Assembly: GCA_944376295.1 (NCBI GenBank)
Contig: CALWCE010000008.1
Span: 1 to 64,000, forward strand
Direction: 5' to 3'
DNA: 64,000 nucleotides
Origin: an uncultured Clostridia bacterium
GTDB taxonomy: Bacteria; Bacillota; Clostridia; Christensenellales; Borkfalkiaceae
The stretch's first letter is position 1, and every line of letters begins with the position of its first letter. Under the pieces are notes generated by a model. The model saw nothing but the letters and a program-made list of their open reading frames with translations, ran no database searches and was not told the DNA's origin. A program made the position numbers and the translations under genes. This document shows positions 43,654-52,390 of this stretch, piece after piece.

Positions 43654-45105
43654 ATGGCGATCAATCAGATGCCGCACAATCTCGACGCGGAAGCCGCGCT
43701 CCTCGGCTGCATCCTCATCGACGAGGAGATCCAGTCAGAGCTTTTGGAGCAGCTCCGCGAAGAGGATTTCTATCAGGAGTCGCACCGCGAAATTTTGAAC
43801 GCGATGCGCGCCGTCTATGGCGGCCGCGTGCCCGTCGACGTCGTCACGCTGACCGACAGGCTGGACCGCGACGGCAAACTCGAACGTGCGGGCGGGCTCC
43901 AATACATCACAGAGCTTGCCCAGATCACTCCCTCCGCCGCAAACTATAAGCAATACCTCACCATCGTGCGCCGCGATGCCGTCAACCGCGCGCTCATCCG
44001 CGCCGCGAAGCACATCATCGAGAACAGCATGAAGGGGGAGGAGGAGCGCGACGCCATTTCTTTTGCAGAAAAGGCGGTCTACGATATCTCCAAACGGGAA
44101 GACAACAACGCCCTCATGGGCATGGAAGACGGCGAGACCATCCAGGAAGTCTTGGGCAAGTTCGAAAACATCCAGTCCGACCCCAACGCCTTCCGCGGCG
44201 TCGAGACGGGCTTTAAGCACTTCGACCGCATCACGAACGGCCTGCAAAAGTCCGACCTCATCGTGCTCGCCGCCCGTCCCGGCATGGGCAAGACGTCGCT
44301 TTCCATGAATATCGTCGAAAACGCCTGCCTGCACAAGAACGGCGTCGCGGCGGTCTTTTCGCTCGAAATGCCGCGCGTCCAGATCGTGCAGCGTCTCATG
44401 TGCGCCTACGCGAACGTGAGCATGGAGAAGGCGCTCTCGGGCAAATTGCAGCAGTCCGATTGGAAGAAGCTCATGCTCGCCTCCGATAAGATGCAGAAGA
44501 GCAAGATCTTCATCGACGACTCTTCCCGCGTCACGCCGGCGGAGATCCTCTCCAAATGCCGCCGCCTGAAGAGCAGCGAAGGCAGGCTCGATCTCATCAT
44601 GATCGACTATATCCAGCTCATGGGCGGTGAGGCAAAGAACAACGAAAACCGTCAGCTGGAGGTCGCATCTATCACGCGCGAACTCAAGATCATGGCAAAG
44701 GAGCTCGACGTCCCCGTCATCGCGCTCTCGCAGCTGAAGCGTATCCAGACCAAGGAACCGCAGCTTTCCGACCTGCGTGACTCGGGCGCCATCGAGCAGG
44801 ATGCCGATATCGTCCTCTTCATCAGCCGCCCCGACGTCACGGCGACCGCCGAAGAACTTGCAAAGAACGAGGTCGTCAAGGGGGCGGCGGAACTCATCAT
44901 CGCCAAGCACAGAAACGGCTCGACGGGCAGGGTGCAGCTCCGCTTCATCGGTGAATGCACCAAGTTCGTCGACGTGGACGCACAGGGCGCGCCCGACGAA
45001 GAGCCGCAGTACTCACGTCCCGCGCCGCAGGACTTCCCCGACGAAGAACCGCCCTCAGGCCCCGACGGCGCGCCGCCCGAGGAAGGGGAGCTTCCCTTCG
45101 ATTAA
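43654..45105 (+). CDS. dnaB: Replicative DNA helicase DnaB
   Basis: Hexameric 5'-3' helicase of the replication fork. The N-terminal domain starts MPHNLDAEAALLGCILIDEE. Walker A is ARPGMGKTS at about residue 209, Walker B LIMIDYIQLMGG, and the arginine-finger region SGAIEQDADIVLFISRP. There is no intein. It has 483 residues with a Pro/Glu-rich tail. It follows pepF by 13 bases. The ends of replicative DnaB (QPxRxP-like) are extended by an acidic PDEEPP stretch. Confidence 0.96.
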   Translation: MAINQMPHNLDAEAALLGCILIDEEIQSELLEQLREEDFYQESHREILNAMRAVYGGRVPVDVVTLTDRLDRDGKLERAGGLQYITELAQITPSAANYKQYLTIVRRDAVNRALIRAAKHIIENSMKGEEERDAISFAEKAVYDISKREDNNALMGMEDGETIQEVLGKFENIQSDPNAFRGVETGFKHFDRITNGLQKSDLIVLAARPGMGKTSLSMNIVENACLHKNGVAAVFSLEMPRVQIVQRLMCAYANVSMEKALSGKLQQSDWKKLMLASDKMQKSKIFIDDSSRVTPAEILSKCRRLKSSEGRLDLIMIDYIQLMGGEAKNNENRQLEVASITRELKIMAKELDVPVIALSQLKRIQTKEPQLSDLRDSGAIEQDADIVLFISRPDVTATAEELAKNEVVKGAAELIIAKHRNGSTGRVQLRFIGECTKFVDVDAQGAPDEEPQYSRPAPQDFPDEEPPSGPDGAPPEEGELPFD

Positions 45106-45108
45106 ACC

Positions 45109-46101
45109 ATGACCACCCAAATTTTAGGTGTGAGCGAAGCGTCGCTCCGCCTTGCAAAACAACTGATCTCGGAAGGGGAAGTCGTCGCCTTTCATACGGA
45201 AACGGTGTACGGGCTCGGCGCAGACGCAAGGAGCGATCAAGCCGTCCGCCATATCTTCGAACTCAAAGGCAGGCCGCAGAACAACCCGCTCATCGCGCAC
45301 GTTCATAAGGACTTTGATATTTCTTCGCTTGTCGACGATATCCCCGCGTATGCGAAAAAGCTCGCCAAAGCCTTTCTCCCCGGCCCGCTCACGATGGTCT
45401 ATCCTTCGACGGACAAGGTGAGCCCGCTCGTCTCGTGCGGCCTTCAGACGCTCGCCGTCCGCGTGCCCTCATCGCCCACGGCGCAGGCGTTCCTTCGCGC
45501 CGTCGATGTTCCCATCGCCGCGCCCAGCGCCAATGTCTCCAAGCACATCTCGCCCGTCACCGCGCAGCACGTCTTTGAAGACTTCGAAGGGCGCATCCCG
45601 CTCATCCTGGACGGGGGCAGATGCGAAGGCGGCATCGAAAGCACCGTCCTCGACTGCACGGGCGAAATGCCACAGATCTTGCGTGCAGGGCTCGTGACGC
45701 AGGAGATGATCGCCTCCGTTGCGGGCAGCTGCGGCGTGTATGTGCCCAAAAAAGGCGAACAGCCCAAGAGCCCCGGCATGGCGTATAAGCACTATGCTCC
45801 CAAGTGCCGCACGGCGTTCTTTGCTCCCGAAGAGCTTGAAAAAGCCAAGGCGCTCTATTTGGAAGAAGAGCAAGAGGGCGGCATTCCCTGTTTCTTCTGC
45901 GAGGATGCGCTTGCACGCCTCCTTCCCGGCTGCCGCATGCTGAACTTGGGGAGCTCGGGCGAAGAAATGGCAAACCGCCTTTACGAACTTCTCCACCGCG
46001 GGGAGGAGGAGGCGACGCTCCTCATCGGCATCTGCCCCAAAGAGAGGGGCGGCGTCTTCGAAGGGGTGCTCAACCGCCTCACGCGCGCCTTCGGCGGATA
46101 A
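45109..46101 (+). CDS. tsaC: Threonylcarbamoyl-AMP synthase (Sua5/YwlC type)
   Basis: Makes threonylcarbamoyl-AMP for the t6A37 modification of tRNAs that read ANN codons. It has a YrdC domain at residues 1-200 (ETVYGLGADARSDQAV, then LKGRPQNNPLIAHV, then APSANVSKHISPVTAQHV) plus the C-terminal Sua5 domain after the SPGMAYKHYAPK linker. The length of 330 residues identifies the long Sua5 form. The gene order sua5-ywlE-rpiB is the same as the B. subtilis ywlC-ywlE-ywlF neighbourhood. Confidence 0.95.
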   Translation: MTTQILGVSEASLRLAKQLISEGEVVAFHTETVYGLGADARSDQAVRHIFELKGRPQNNPLIAHVHKDFDISSLVDDIPAYAKKLAKAFLPGPLTMVYPSTDKVSPLVSCGLQTLAVRVPSSPTAQAFLRAVDVPIAAPSANVSKHISPVTAQHVFEDFEGRIPLILDGGRCEGGIESTVLDCTGEMPQILRAGLVTQEMIASVAGSCGVYVPKKGEQPKSPGMAYKHYAPKCRTAFFAPEELEKAKALYLEEEQEGGIPCFFCEDALARLLPGCRMLNLGSSGEEMANRLYELLHRGEEEATLLIGICPKERGGVFEGVLNRLTRAFGG

Positions 46102-46143
46102 CGACCGCGTTTTTCGACAAAAGCAACACCAAGGAGGGGACGT

Positions 46144-46662
46144 ATGCCCACGCAAAAGGTACTCTTTGTCTGTACGGGCAACACCTGCCGCTCGCCCATG
46201 GCGGAGGCGGCGCTTCGGCGTGAACTCAAGCGCAGGAAACTTTCGGGCATTTCCGTGCGCTCGGCGGGCCTGCATGCCGAAGAGGGGAGCGTCTTAAGCC
46301 CCAACAGCGCACAGGCGCTGAAAGAGGCGAAGATCTCCGTCTTGAAGTCCTTCCGTCCCAAACAGCTCACCGAAAAGATGGTGAAAGAGTCTCTTCTTGT
46401 CGTCTGCATGACGGAACGCCACCGCGAAACACTTTCCCGTTATCCCAACGTGACGAGCTTTTTTGAACTCTGCGGCAGAGAGATCCCCGATCCGTACGGG
46501 CTCGATATCGACGCTTACCGCGTCACGCTCAGGCGCATCCGCGAGTGCATCCCGCGCGTCATCGAAGTCATCGAACAGCTTTCGCCCCCCGCAGCGAATG
46601 CCGCGGCGGCAAAAACAAATAACAACGTTCCCGCAAAGGGAACGCAAGGAGGAATATTATGA
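46144..46662 (+). CDS. ywlE: Protein arginine phosphatase (YwlE type)
   Basis: Low-molecular-weight phosphatase of about 172 residues. The P-loop is CTGNTCRSPM; the Thr after the catalytic Cys loop is the residue that makes YwlE specific for phospho-arginine rather than phospho-tyrosine. The general acid is in PDPYG near the C-terminus. In B. subtilis YwlE opposes the kinase McsB in protein quality control; mcsB is not in this window. A small inverted repeat (GTTCCC-GCAAA-GGGAAC) lies at the 3' end, just ahead of the rpiB ribosome site. Confidence 0.88.
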   Translation: MPTQKVLFVCTGNTCRSPMAEAALRRELKRRKLSGISVRSAGLHAEEGSVLSPNSAQALKEAKISVLKSFRPKQLTEKMVKESLLVVCMTERHRETLSRYPNVTSFFELCGREIPDPYGLDIDAYRVTLRRIRECIPRVIEVIEQLSPPAANAAAAKTNNNVPAKGTQGGIL

Positions 46663-47111
46663 AGATCGCAGTTTGCTGTGACCACGGCGGCCTTGCCCTC
46701 AAACAGGCGGTGGTCAAATACCTCAACGAAAAGGGGTACGAAGTCGTCAATTTCGGAACGGATACCTTCGATTCGTGCGACTATCCCGACTTTGCCTTGA
46801 AGGCGGCGGAAGCCGTCGCTTCGGGCGAATGCGAAAAGGGCGTCTTTGTCTGCACGACGGGCATCGGCATCTCCATCGCCGCCAACAAAGTGCCCGGCAT
46901 CCGCTGCGCGCTCTGCTCGGAACCGCTCTCCGCAAAGATGACCCGCCTTCACAACGACGCCAACATCCTGGCGCTCGGCGGCGGCATGGTGGGCGTCAAT
47001 TTAGGGCTCGACATCGTGGAGACCTTTCTTACAACACCCTTCTCGGGGGAGGCAAAACATCAGCGCCGCATCGATAAGATCACGGCGATCGAACAAAAGT
47101 ACTGCAAGTAA
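46659..47111 (+). CDS. rpiB: Ribose-5-phosphate isomerase B
   Basis: Interconverts ribose-5-phosphate and ribulose-5-phosphate. MKIAVCCDHGGLALKQ is the RpiB N-terminus; the catalytic Cys lies in GVFVCTTGIGISIAANK, and RCALCSEPLSAKMTRLHNDANIL is conserved. It has 150 residues and a strong AAGGAGGAAT leader. It overlaps ywlE by four bases. Confidence 0.95.
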   Translation: MKIAVCCDHGGLALKQAVVKYLNEKGYEVVNFGTDTFDSCDYPDFALKAAEAVASGECEKGVFVCTTGIGISIAANKVPGIRCALCSEPLSAKMTRLHNDANILALGGGMVGVNLGLDIVETFLTTPFSGEAKHQRRIDKITAIEQKYCK

Positions 47112-47141
47112 CACCCATTCCAAAAAAAAGGAGGGCCGCAC

Positions 47142-48677
47142 ATGACGCAGGCGCTCAAAGATAAGATCATCGAATCGCTCACTTCCATCCTGCCCATCGC
47201 ACTCATTATCATCGTGCTTTCCATGACGTTCACGCCCCTGAACTCGGGGACGTTCGTCCTCTTCATGGTGGGAGTGGTGCTTCTCATCCTGGGACTTGGC
47301 TGCTTTACGCTGGGGGCGGATATGTCCATGCTCGTCATCGGCGAAAAGATCGGTTCCGCCATGACGCATTCGCGCAAGATCTGGCTCATCGCGCTTCTCT
47401 CGTTCGTCATCGGTATCATCGTGACGATCGCAGAGCCCGATCTGCAGATCCTTGCAGAGCAAGTCCCCGCTGTTGCAGAGAAAGTACCGCAGCTCGGCAA
47501 CTATCTTCTCATCGGCACGGTCGCGGTGGGGGTGGGCATCTTCCTCACGATCGCGATGCTCCGTATCGTGCTCAGGATCAGGCTCTCCGTGCTCCTCATC
47601 ATCTTTTATGTCGCGGCGTTCATCCTGAGCATCTTCGTTGCGGAAGATTTCTGGGCGGTCTCCTTCGACTCGGGCGGCGTGACGACGGGGCCGATGACCG
47701 TGCCCTTCATCATGTCGCTGGGCGTCGGCGTTGCCTCGATCCGAAGCGACAAGAGCGGGCAGGACGACTCCTTCGGTCTCGTTGCGCTCTCAAGCGTCGG
47801 GCCCATCGTTGCAGTCCTCGTGCTCGGCGTCGTCTTCGATATCTCGGGCGTCGAATACGAAGTTACATCGCCCGCCGTTGCCGATAGCACGCGCGACGTC
47901 CTTTTCCTGTATCTCCACGGGTTTGCAGACTACGCGCTCGAAGTCGCGATCGCGCTTTCGCCCATCCTCGCCTTCTTCCTTCTCTTTCAGCTTGTCTCGC
48001 GCTCTTTCCACAAAAAGCAGATCATCCGTATCTTCATGGGTTTTCTCTATACCTTTGTGGGGCTCGTGCTCTTTCTGACGGGCGCGAACGTCGGCTTCAT
48101 GCCCGTCGGCAGCGAGATCGGGCGGACGCTCGCCTCCCTTTGGGGGGGCTGGCTGCTCATCCCCGTCGGCATGATCATCGGTTACTTCGTCGTCGCGGCA
48201 GAGCCCGCTGTGCACGTCCTCAACAAGCAGGTGGAACGTGTTTCTGCGGGCGCCATCAGTTCGTCTGCAATGAAGAAGGGGCTGTGCATCGGCGTGTGCT
48301 GCGCCATCGGGCTCGCCATGCTGCGCATCCTGCTCGACGTGAACATCATGTACTTCCTCATCCCGGGATATGTCATCGCATTGGGGCTCACCTTCTTCAC
48401 GCCTCCCATGTTCACGGGTATCGCTTTCGACTCGGGCGGCGTCGCAAGCGGCGCGATGGTCTCCTCCTTCGTGCTGCCGATGGCGATCGGCGCGTGCAGT
48501 ACCATTTGGGGATCGGGTTCTATTATGAAGCTCGCCTTCGGGTGCGTCTCCTTCGTGGCGCTCGCACCGCTCATTTCCATCCAGATCCTCGGCATCGTCT
48601 ATAAGAGCAAGACGCACAAGATCAAGCGCAACTTCCTCTCCGTGGAAGATAAGATCGTCGAATACGAGGTGTTCTGA
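47142..48677 (+). CDS. DUF1538 membrane protein (internally duplicated)
   Basis: Polytopic protein of 511 residues built from two copies of the same module. Each module has an 'AEP' helix (VTIAEPDLQILAEQV, then VVAAEPAVHVLNKQV) and later a re-entrant-like FDSGGV segment (SFDSGGVTTGPMTVPFIMSLG, then FDSGGVASGAM). The inverted-repeat style layout suggests a transporter, but the substrate is unknown. The next gene overlaps its stop and encodes two PII-like domains, implying that the protein is regulated by nucleotide or metabolite binding. Confidence 0.85.
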   Translation: MTQALKDKIIESLTSILPIALIIIVLSMTFTPLNSGTFVLFMVGVVLLILGLGCFTLGADMSMLVIGEKIGSAMTHSRKIWLIALLSFVIGIIVTIAEPDLQILAEQVPAVAEKVPQLGNYLLIGTVAVGVGIFLTIAMLRIVLRIRLSVLLIIFYVAAFILSIFVAEDFWAVSFDSGGVTTGPMTVPFIMSLGVGVASIRSDKSGQDDSFGLVALSSVGPIVAVLVLGVVFDISGVEYEVTSPAVADSTRDVLFLYLHGFADYALEVAIALSPILAFFLLFQLVSRSFHKKQIIRIFMGFLYTFVGLVLFLTGANVGFMPVGSEIGRTLASLWGGWLLIPVGMIIGYFVVAAEPAVHVLNKQVERVSAGAISSSAMKKGLCIGVCCAIGLAMLRILLDVNIMYFLIPGYVIALGLTFFTPPMFTGIAFDSGGVASGAMVSSFVLPMAIGACSTIWGSGSIMKLAFGCVSFVALAPLISIQILGIVYKSKTHKIKRNFLSVEDKIVEYEVF

Positions 48678-49513
48678 TGGCTGAAAAACGTAACGAACGC
48701 AAAAATCCCGCAGTGGCTGCGGCGGGCGCCGTCGAAAAGCTCGTCAAAGGCGTCGGTAGCGTCATCGGCGTCACCCCCAAGACGGCGGAAAAGCAAAAAC
48801 TACCTAACCGCACCAAGGTGCTCGTGAGCATCGTCAATCACGACGACGAAAAGCGCCTCAAAGAAATTTTGGACGAAACCTCCGTCGCCCTCAGCTTCAT
48901 GTTCGCAGGCACGGGCACGGCGCGTTCCGCCGTCCTCGACTATCTCGGTATCGGCGGCACGGAGAAGTCGGTCATCCTCTCCCTCATCCCCGAAAGCGAT
49001 GAGGAGAACATCATGCGGGAGCTGAGAGCACGCATGTCGCTCTATCTCGTGGGGCGGGGCATCTCATTCACCATTCCCTTAAGCGCCGTTTCGCAGATCG
49101 TCTCGAACGGGCTCGAAAGCGCGGCAGCGGAAAAGACTATCGACGGGAGCAAGATCATGAAGGACGAACAACGGCAATACGACCTTATCATCGCGGCTGT
49201 CGCCGCAAACTATGTCGACGACGCCATGGAAGCGGCGCGCTCTGCGGGGGCGGCGGGCGGCACCATCGTGCGCGGGCGCTCGGCAAACAACGAGAAAGCC
49301 GAACAGTTCATCGGCATTTCCCTCATGCACGAGCAGGAACTGCTCTTCATCCTTTCAACGCGCGAAAGAAAACTCGCCATCATGCAGGCGCTTTCCGAAA
49401 AAGTCGGCTTAAAGTCGGAGGCGGGCGGCGTCATCTTCTCCGTTCCCGTCGATAGGACGGCGGGCATCGCGGTCGCCGCCGAAGCGCAGGAAGCCAAAGA
49501 GGGGCAGGCATGA
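48677..49513 (+). CDS. Tandem PII-like (GlnB-superfamily) regulatory protein
   Basis: Protein of 278 residues with two PII-like domains after a basic N-terminus. The first spans about residues 45-145 (RTKVLVSIVNHDDEKRLKEIL ... SVILSLIPESDEENI), the second about 160-265 (YDLIIAAVAANYVDDAMEAA, AGAAGGTIVRGRSANN and VFSVPVDRTAGI, the B-loop-like end). PII proteins sense ATP/ADP, 2-oxoglutarate or cAMP-like ligands and usually control a membrane partner. The start overlaps the DUF1538 stop (TGATG), so the DUF1538 protein is the obvious partner. Confidence 0.82.
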   Translation: MAEKRNERKNPAVAAAGAVEKLVKGVGSVIGVTPKTAEKQKLPNRTKVLVSIVNHDDEKRLKEILDETSVALSFMFAGTGTARSAVLDYLGIGGTEKSVILSLIPESDEENIMRELRARMSLYLVGRGISFTIPLSAVSQIVSNGLESAAAEKTIDGSKIMKDEQRQYDLIIAAVAANYVDDAMEAARSAGAAGGTIVRGRSANNEKAEQFIGISLMHEQELLFILSTRERKLAIMQALSEKVGLKSEAGGVIFSVPVDRTAGIAVAAEAQEAKEGQA

Positions 49514-50190
49514 GCCGTCTCATCCTGATCGGCGGCGGGGAACTCAAAGAGCGGCAGACGCTTCCGATCGATCAGTATATCGCCTCCGAGGCCAAGAAGA
49601 TCGCAGGCGAGCGGCGCGCCGTGGGGCTCTTTCTTCCGACCGCCTCTCATGACTGCATGCCCTATTACAATACCTTCCACAAGGTCTATACGGGGCTGTT
49701 CGATATCAAGACGGACGTCGTCCTGACGGTGAACCGCGAAGTCGACCTCGAAAAGATGAAGGGAAAGTTCGAAAAGGCGGATTTTCTCTACATCGGCGGG
49801 GGCGATACCGTCTACATGCTCAAGCAGTGTAAAGAGAGCGGACTTCTGCCGCTCATCCAAAAGGCATTCGAAGAGGGGAAGCTCATCGCAGGGCTTTCGG
49901 CGGGTGCCATCTGCTGGTTCGAAGAGATGTATTCCGATTCCGTCGTCGAAGGGGAGTATCACATTTTCCCGGGACTTGGCTGGATAAACGGCAAAATTTC
50001 TCCGCATTACGACGAAAGAACGCTTGACTTTGACGATATCGTGCTGTATAATAGGTGGTGCGCTTGGGGGTTGGAGAACAACGCCGCCCTCGAGATGCAC
50101 AACGGGGAACCCGTGAAAAGTATATCCGCGGGCGGAAAGATCTTTCGTTTGGATGCTTCCTCGGGCGAACTCAAAAAGACAGTCTTCTGA
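49510..50190 (+). CDS. Peptidase E-like (S51) protein
   Basis: Class-I-glutamine-amidotransferase-fold hydrolase of 226 residues. SRLILIGGGELKERQT opens it, FLYIGGGDTVYML is the S51 signature and the nucleophile Ser lies in GLSAGAICWFEE. A His in GEYHIFPGLG may complete the site. Members cleave Asp-X dipeptides or process cyanophycin; which applies here is unclear. It overlaps the PII gene by four bases and is the last chromosomal protein gene before the integrative element. Confidence 0.85.
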   Translation: MSRLILIGGGELKERQTLPIDQYIASEAKKIAGERRAVGLFLPTASHDCMPYYNTFHKVYTGLFDIKTDVVLTVNREVDLEKMKGKFEKADFLYIGGGDTVYMLKQCKESGLLPLIQKAFEEGKLIAGLSAGAICWFEEMYSDSVVEGEYHIFPGLGWINGKISPHYDERTLDFDDIVLYNRWCAWGLENNAALEMHNGEPVKSISAGGKIFRLDASSGELKKTVF

Positions 50191-50202
50191 CTGTCCTCAT
50201 AT

Positions 50203-50285
50203 GCGGACGTGGCGAAATTGGCAGACGCGCAGGTTTCAGGTTCCTGTGGGAGACCATGGGGGTTCAAGTCCCTTCGTCCGCACCA
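50203..50285 (+). tRNA. tRNA-Leu (CAG anticodon)
   Basis: The acceptor arms GCGGACG and CGTCCGC, the D-arm region GCGAAATTGGCAGACGC, the anticodon loop TTCAGGT with CAG at 50237-50239, a long type II variable arm, and the T-arm GGTTCAAGTCC give a leucine tRNA with encoded CCA. There is one T-T mismatch at the end of the anticodon stem. The 3' half is the integration site of the element that follows. Confidence 0.93.
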
Positions 50286-50333
50286 AAAATGGGCTATAAT
50301 TGGGCTTAAACGCTTAATTTTAGCCCATTTTTT
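50286..50333 (+). terminator. Terminator-like hairpin after tRNA-Leu
   Basis: AAAATGGGCTA (50286-50296) pairs with TAGCCCATTTT (50321-50331), followed by more T. It would end the tRNA transcript and belongs to the element side of the attachment site. Confidence 0.7.
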
Positions 50334-50374
50334 GCGTTTCACGGCACGTTTCACAGGGACAAAAAGGGAACTTT

Positions 50375-50398
50375 GGGGGCAAAATTGGGGGCAATTTT
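50375..50398. repeat. Tandem 12-base repeat near the attachment site
   Basis: GGGGGCAAAATT directly followed by GGGGGCAATTTT. Position between tRNA and integrase suggests arm-type integrase binding sites. Inference from position only. Confidence 0.5.
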
Positions 50399-50424
50399 AC
50401 CTTGTCTCTGCGTAAAAATATAAG

Positions 50425-51603
50425 TTATTGGTCCAACGGAAGGGCATATTTGATTTTGTTCGCCTCTTGGATCAGGTAAGCATCAGATAGATCCGTGTAA
50501 GCATCGGCCAGCACGCCCGATGAATGACCGACCATTTCATCCCTCGCTGCATCAGAAACACCGCATTCTCGGCACCTCGTATAAAAGGTCGTCCGTAAAT
50601 CATACAAGGTATGAGTAGGCATGAGCCTACGAAGGTGCTTATACAACGTCTCCATGTGGCACCAATGGAATTCTTTCATATCGCCGATATACGGAGCAAG
50701 CATAGGATTGATCGGAATGCGCTTATACTCTTCACGACCGTTCTTTCTCTTTGAGTTTTTCGCAATGAGCATATTTCCCTCACGTCGAAGTGTTGCGTAT
50801 TCGTTTGGTCTCAACCCGGTATATAACGCTATGAGCAACAAAATTCGATAGGGCGTCGAAGAAGAAATCAGCTTCACTTCCTCAATCTTGGTAAGCGCTT
50901 TTCCGTGCTCGTGTTTGTGCTTTTGATGAAAAACAACAGCTAACGGGTTCTTCGTTATTAAGCCGTGCGCTATGGCTCCCTTAAAAGTGTAATTCATGAG
51001 CGAAAACACTTCATCTGCCGTCTTTCCTAATCCTCGTGAACGCAGATCGTCAATCATCGACTGACAGTCAGAAGGTGTGATCGCCTTCAAAGCCATTCCT
51101 CCAATGACAGGGAAGATATGATTGCGGCATCGGCTCATATCGTGATAATAGGTAAGCTCGGTAACCTTTCTCTTGCGAAAAGTCTCGAAATAATATAAGC
51201 AAAACTCTTTATAAGTGGTAGGGATTTTAGTCTGCTTAACTCCATCTCCGGACTCGATACGCCTTAGCGCTGCTATGAAGCGTTCTTTCGCGCGTTCGAT
51301 CGTTGTTCCGCTGGCAGAGATGTTTAATCCATTCGCACGATAGCGCAACTCAAAATTGACTGAGCCGCCGCGCTTACGCTTGCGACAATGGACGGGTAGT
51401 CCATCAACGCGAAATAGTTTTCTGAATCTTTGTGGCATTTTTGAAATCTCCTTACTGGTAAATCCCAAAAACACTTCCTGTTTCGCTTCAGTTCCGCTCA
51501 CTTTTTGATCAAGTGAGAGCGTGCTCTCCAACCCCGATGTATGGCCTTCATCGGGCGTCTGAGACGCGGCAACTTGTTTCCATAGTTCTTCTTGTGAGAT
51601 CAT
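50425..51603 (-). CDS. int: Tyrosine recombinase (integrase)
   Basis: Integrase of 392 residues, with an SAM-like core-binding domain at about 140-230 (YKEFCLYYFETFRKRKVTEL) and a catalytic domain. Visible catalytic residues are the Arg in YTGLRPNEYATL, the RxxR-region LYDLRTTFYTRC (here Tyr-Asp precede the Arg where His-x-x-Arg is common), the His in MVGHSSGV and the nucleophile Tyr in LADAYTDLS. The ATG at 51603 directly abuts its own AAAGGAG and overlaps the stop of a short upstream reading frame. A second start at 51438, with AAGGAG ten bases upstream, would give a 337-residue protein, so two forms are possible. It points toward the tRNA attachment site. Confidence 0.93.
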   Translation of the reverse strand: MISQEELWKQVAASQTPDEGHTSGLESTLSLDQKVSGTEAKQEVFLGFTSKEISKMPQRFRKLFRVDGLPVHCRKRKRGGSVNFELRYRANGLNISASGTTIERAKERFIAALRRIESGDGVKQTKIPTTYKEFCLYYFETFRKRKVTELTYYHDMSRCRNHIFPVIGGMALKAITPSDCQSMIDDLRSRGLGKTADEVFSLMNYTFKGAIAHGLITKNPLAVVFHQKHKHEHGKALTKIEEVKLISSSTPYRILLLIALYTGLRPNEYATLRREGNMLIAKNSKRKNGREEYKRIPINPMLAPYIGDMKEFHWCHMETLYKHLRRLMPTHTLYDLRTTFYTRCRECGVSDAARDEMVGHSSGVLADAYTDLSDAYLIQEANKIKYALPLDQ

Positions 51604-51776
51604 CTCCTTTGCCTCTGAACCCTCAGAGGCGCTTTTTTTTGCCCAAAATCAGGACGAAGTACGGAAAAAGATGCTTTCCACCGTTCTGTCGCGACGCCGA
51701 TCTTGGTGTATTCCGCGAAGATCCTCTGTATGAGTTCCTCGAGGAAGGCTTGATATTTTTCTTCTGTGTACCGCAT
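51600..51776 (-). CDS. Small basic protein coupled to the integrase
   Basis: Reading frame of 58 codons starting ATG 51776 after a strong GGAGGTGG site and ending in an ATGA overlap with the integrase start. The sequence (MRYTEEKYQAFLEELIQRIF ... GQKKAPLRVQRQRR) is helical with a basic end. Its position is that of an excisionase or integrase-control protein, but no HTH is obvious, so the function is not assigned. The length is below common gene-calling limits. A hairpin (GCCTCTGA-ACCC-TCAGAGGC) falls inside its last codons. Confidence 0.65.
   Translation of the reverse strand: MRYTEEKYQAFLEELIQRIFAEYTKIGVATERWKASFSVLRPDFGQKKAPLRVQRQRR
51611..51640 (+). terminator. Hairpin with T run inside the small gene
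   Basis: GCCTCTGA-ACCC-TCAGAGGC (51611-51630) followed by eight T on the + strand, a perfect intrinsic terminator shape facing away from the integrase. It would stop + strand transcription coming from the tRNA side. Confidence 0.7.
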
Positions 51777-51840
51777 GATGGTCCACCTCCATAAAAGATT
51801 GTATGAAGATGATACGACACCACAAGAAGAATTTCAATAC

Positions 51841-51957
51841 CTAAGCGCGTTTTGCGGCGTCCGCGGCGCTTTTTACCATACCAAGGATGAGATCCTGCGA
51901 TGTTGCGGTTAATCGAGGAAGCTGATTTTTCTCAATAGCTATTTTCGTTGGAAAATT
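51841..51957 (-). pseudogene. Remnant 3' end of an HTH-repressor gene
   Basis: On the minus strand an open segment of 38 codons ends ATSQDLILGMVKSAADAAKRA and stops at a TAG. Its last 58 bases (51843-51900) match the 3' end of the HTH gene at 52743 with four mismatches. There is no start codon. It appears to be the copied or left-over tail of that repressor gene, placed on the other side of the toxin-antitoxin unit. Confidence 0.8.
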
Positions 51958-51972
51958 TTATGGCATTTTTAC

Positions 51973-52001
51973 TTGACATTATGGGATATATCACATATAA
52001 T
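51973..52001 (+). promoter_or_regulatory. Promoter of higBA
   Basis: TTGACA (51973-51978), 17 bases, TATAAT (51996-52001), a fully consensus promoter about 30 bases ahead of the toxin gene. Autoregulation by the HigA-like protein is expected. Confidence 0.85.
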
Positions 52002-52038
52002 ATAAATGAAGATAAGATAACGGCTGAGGAATAGACGT

Positions 52039-52389
52039 ATGCAATTTATGGTTGCTTTTTATGAGAAGTCAGATGGAACAAAGCCCGCTGCGGAGTTTCT
52101 GCAGAGTTTAGATAACAAAATGAGAGCAAAGATGTTACGAACGATTGGGCTGCTTCAAGAGTTTGGGGGTGATTTAAGAGAGCCATTTTCAAAGCCACTT
52201 GGAGACGGTATTTTTGAATTAAGAGCACAAGTGGGTAATAATATATCAAGGGTATTATATTTTTTCATCGTTGGGAAACGGATAATTCTGACTAACGGAT
52301 TTATAAAAAAGACGCAGAAAACTCCGGAAAGAGAAATAGCCTTAGCTAAGAAATATCGTAATGACTATCTAAATGATAAGGAGGTGTGA
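52039..52389 (+). CDS. higB: HigB/RelE-type toxin
   Basis: Protein of 116 residues of the RelE/HigB mRNA-interferase superfamily: MQFMVAFYEKSDGTKPAAEFL, FSKPLGDGIFELRAQVGNN and SRVLYFFIVGKRIILTNGFIKK, then a Lys-rich helix typical of the family. It precedes its antitoxin by one base, the HigBA order. A GAGGAA site lies before the ATG at 52039. The unit is flanked by 58-base direct repeats. Confidence 0.87.
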   Translation: MQFMVAFYEKSDGTKPAAEFLQSLDNKMRAKMLRTIGLLQEFGGDLREPFSKPLGDGIFELRAQVGNNISRVLYFFIVGKRIILTNGFIKKTQKTPEREIALAKKYRNDYLNDKEV

Positions 52390-52390
52390 T

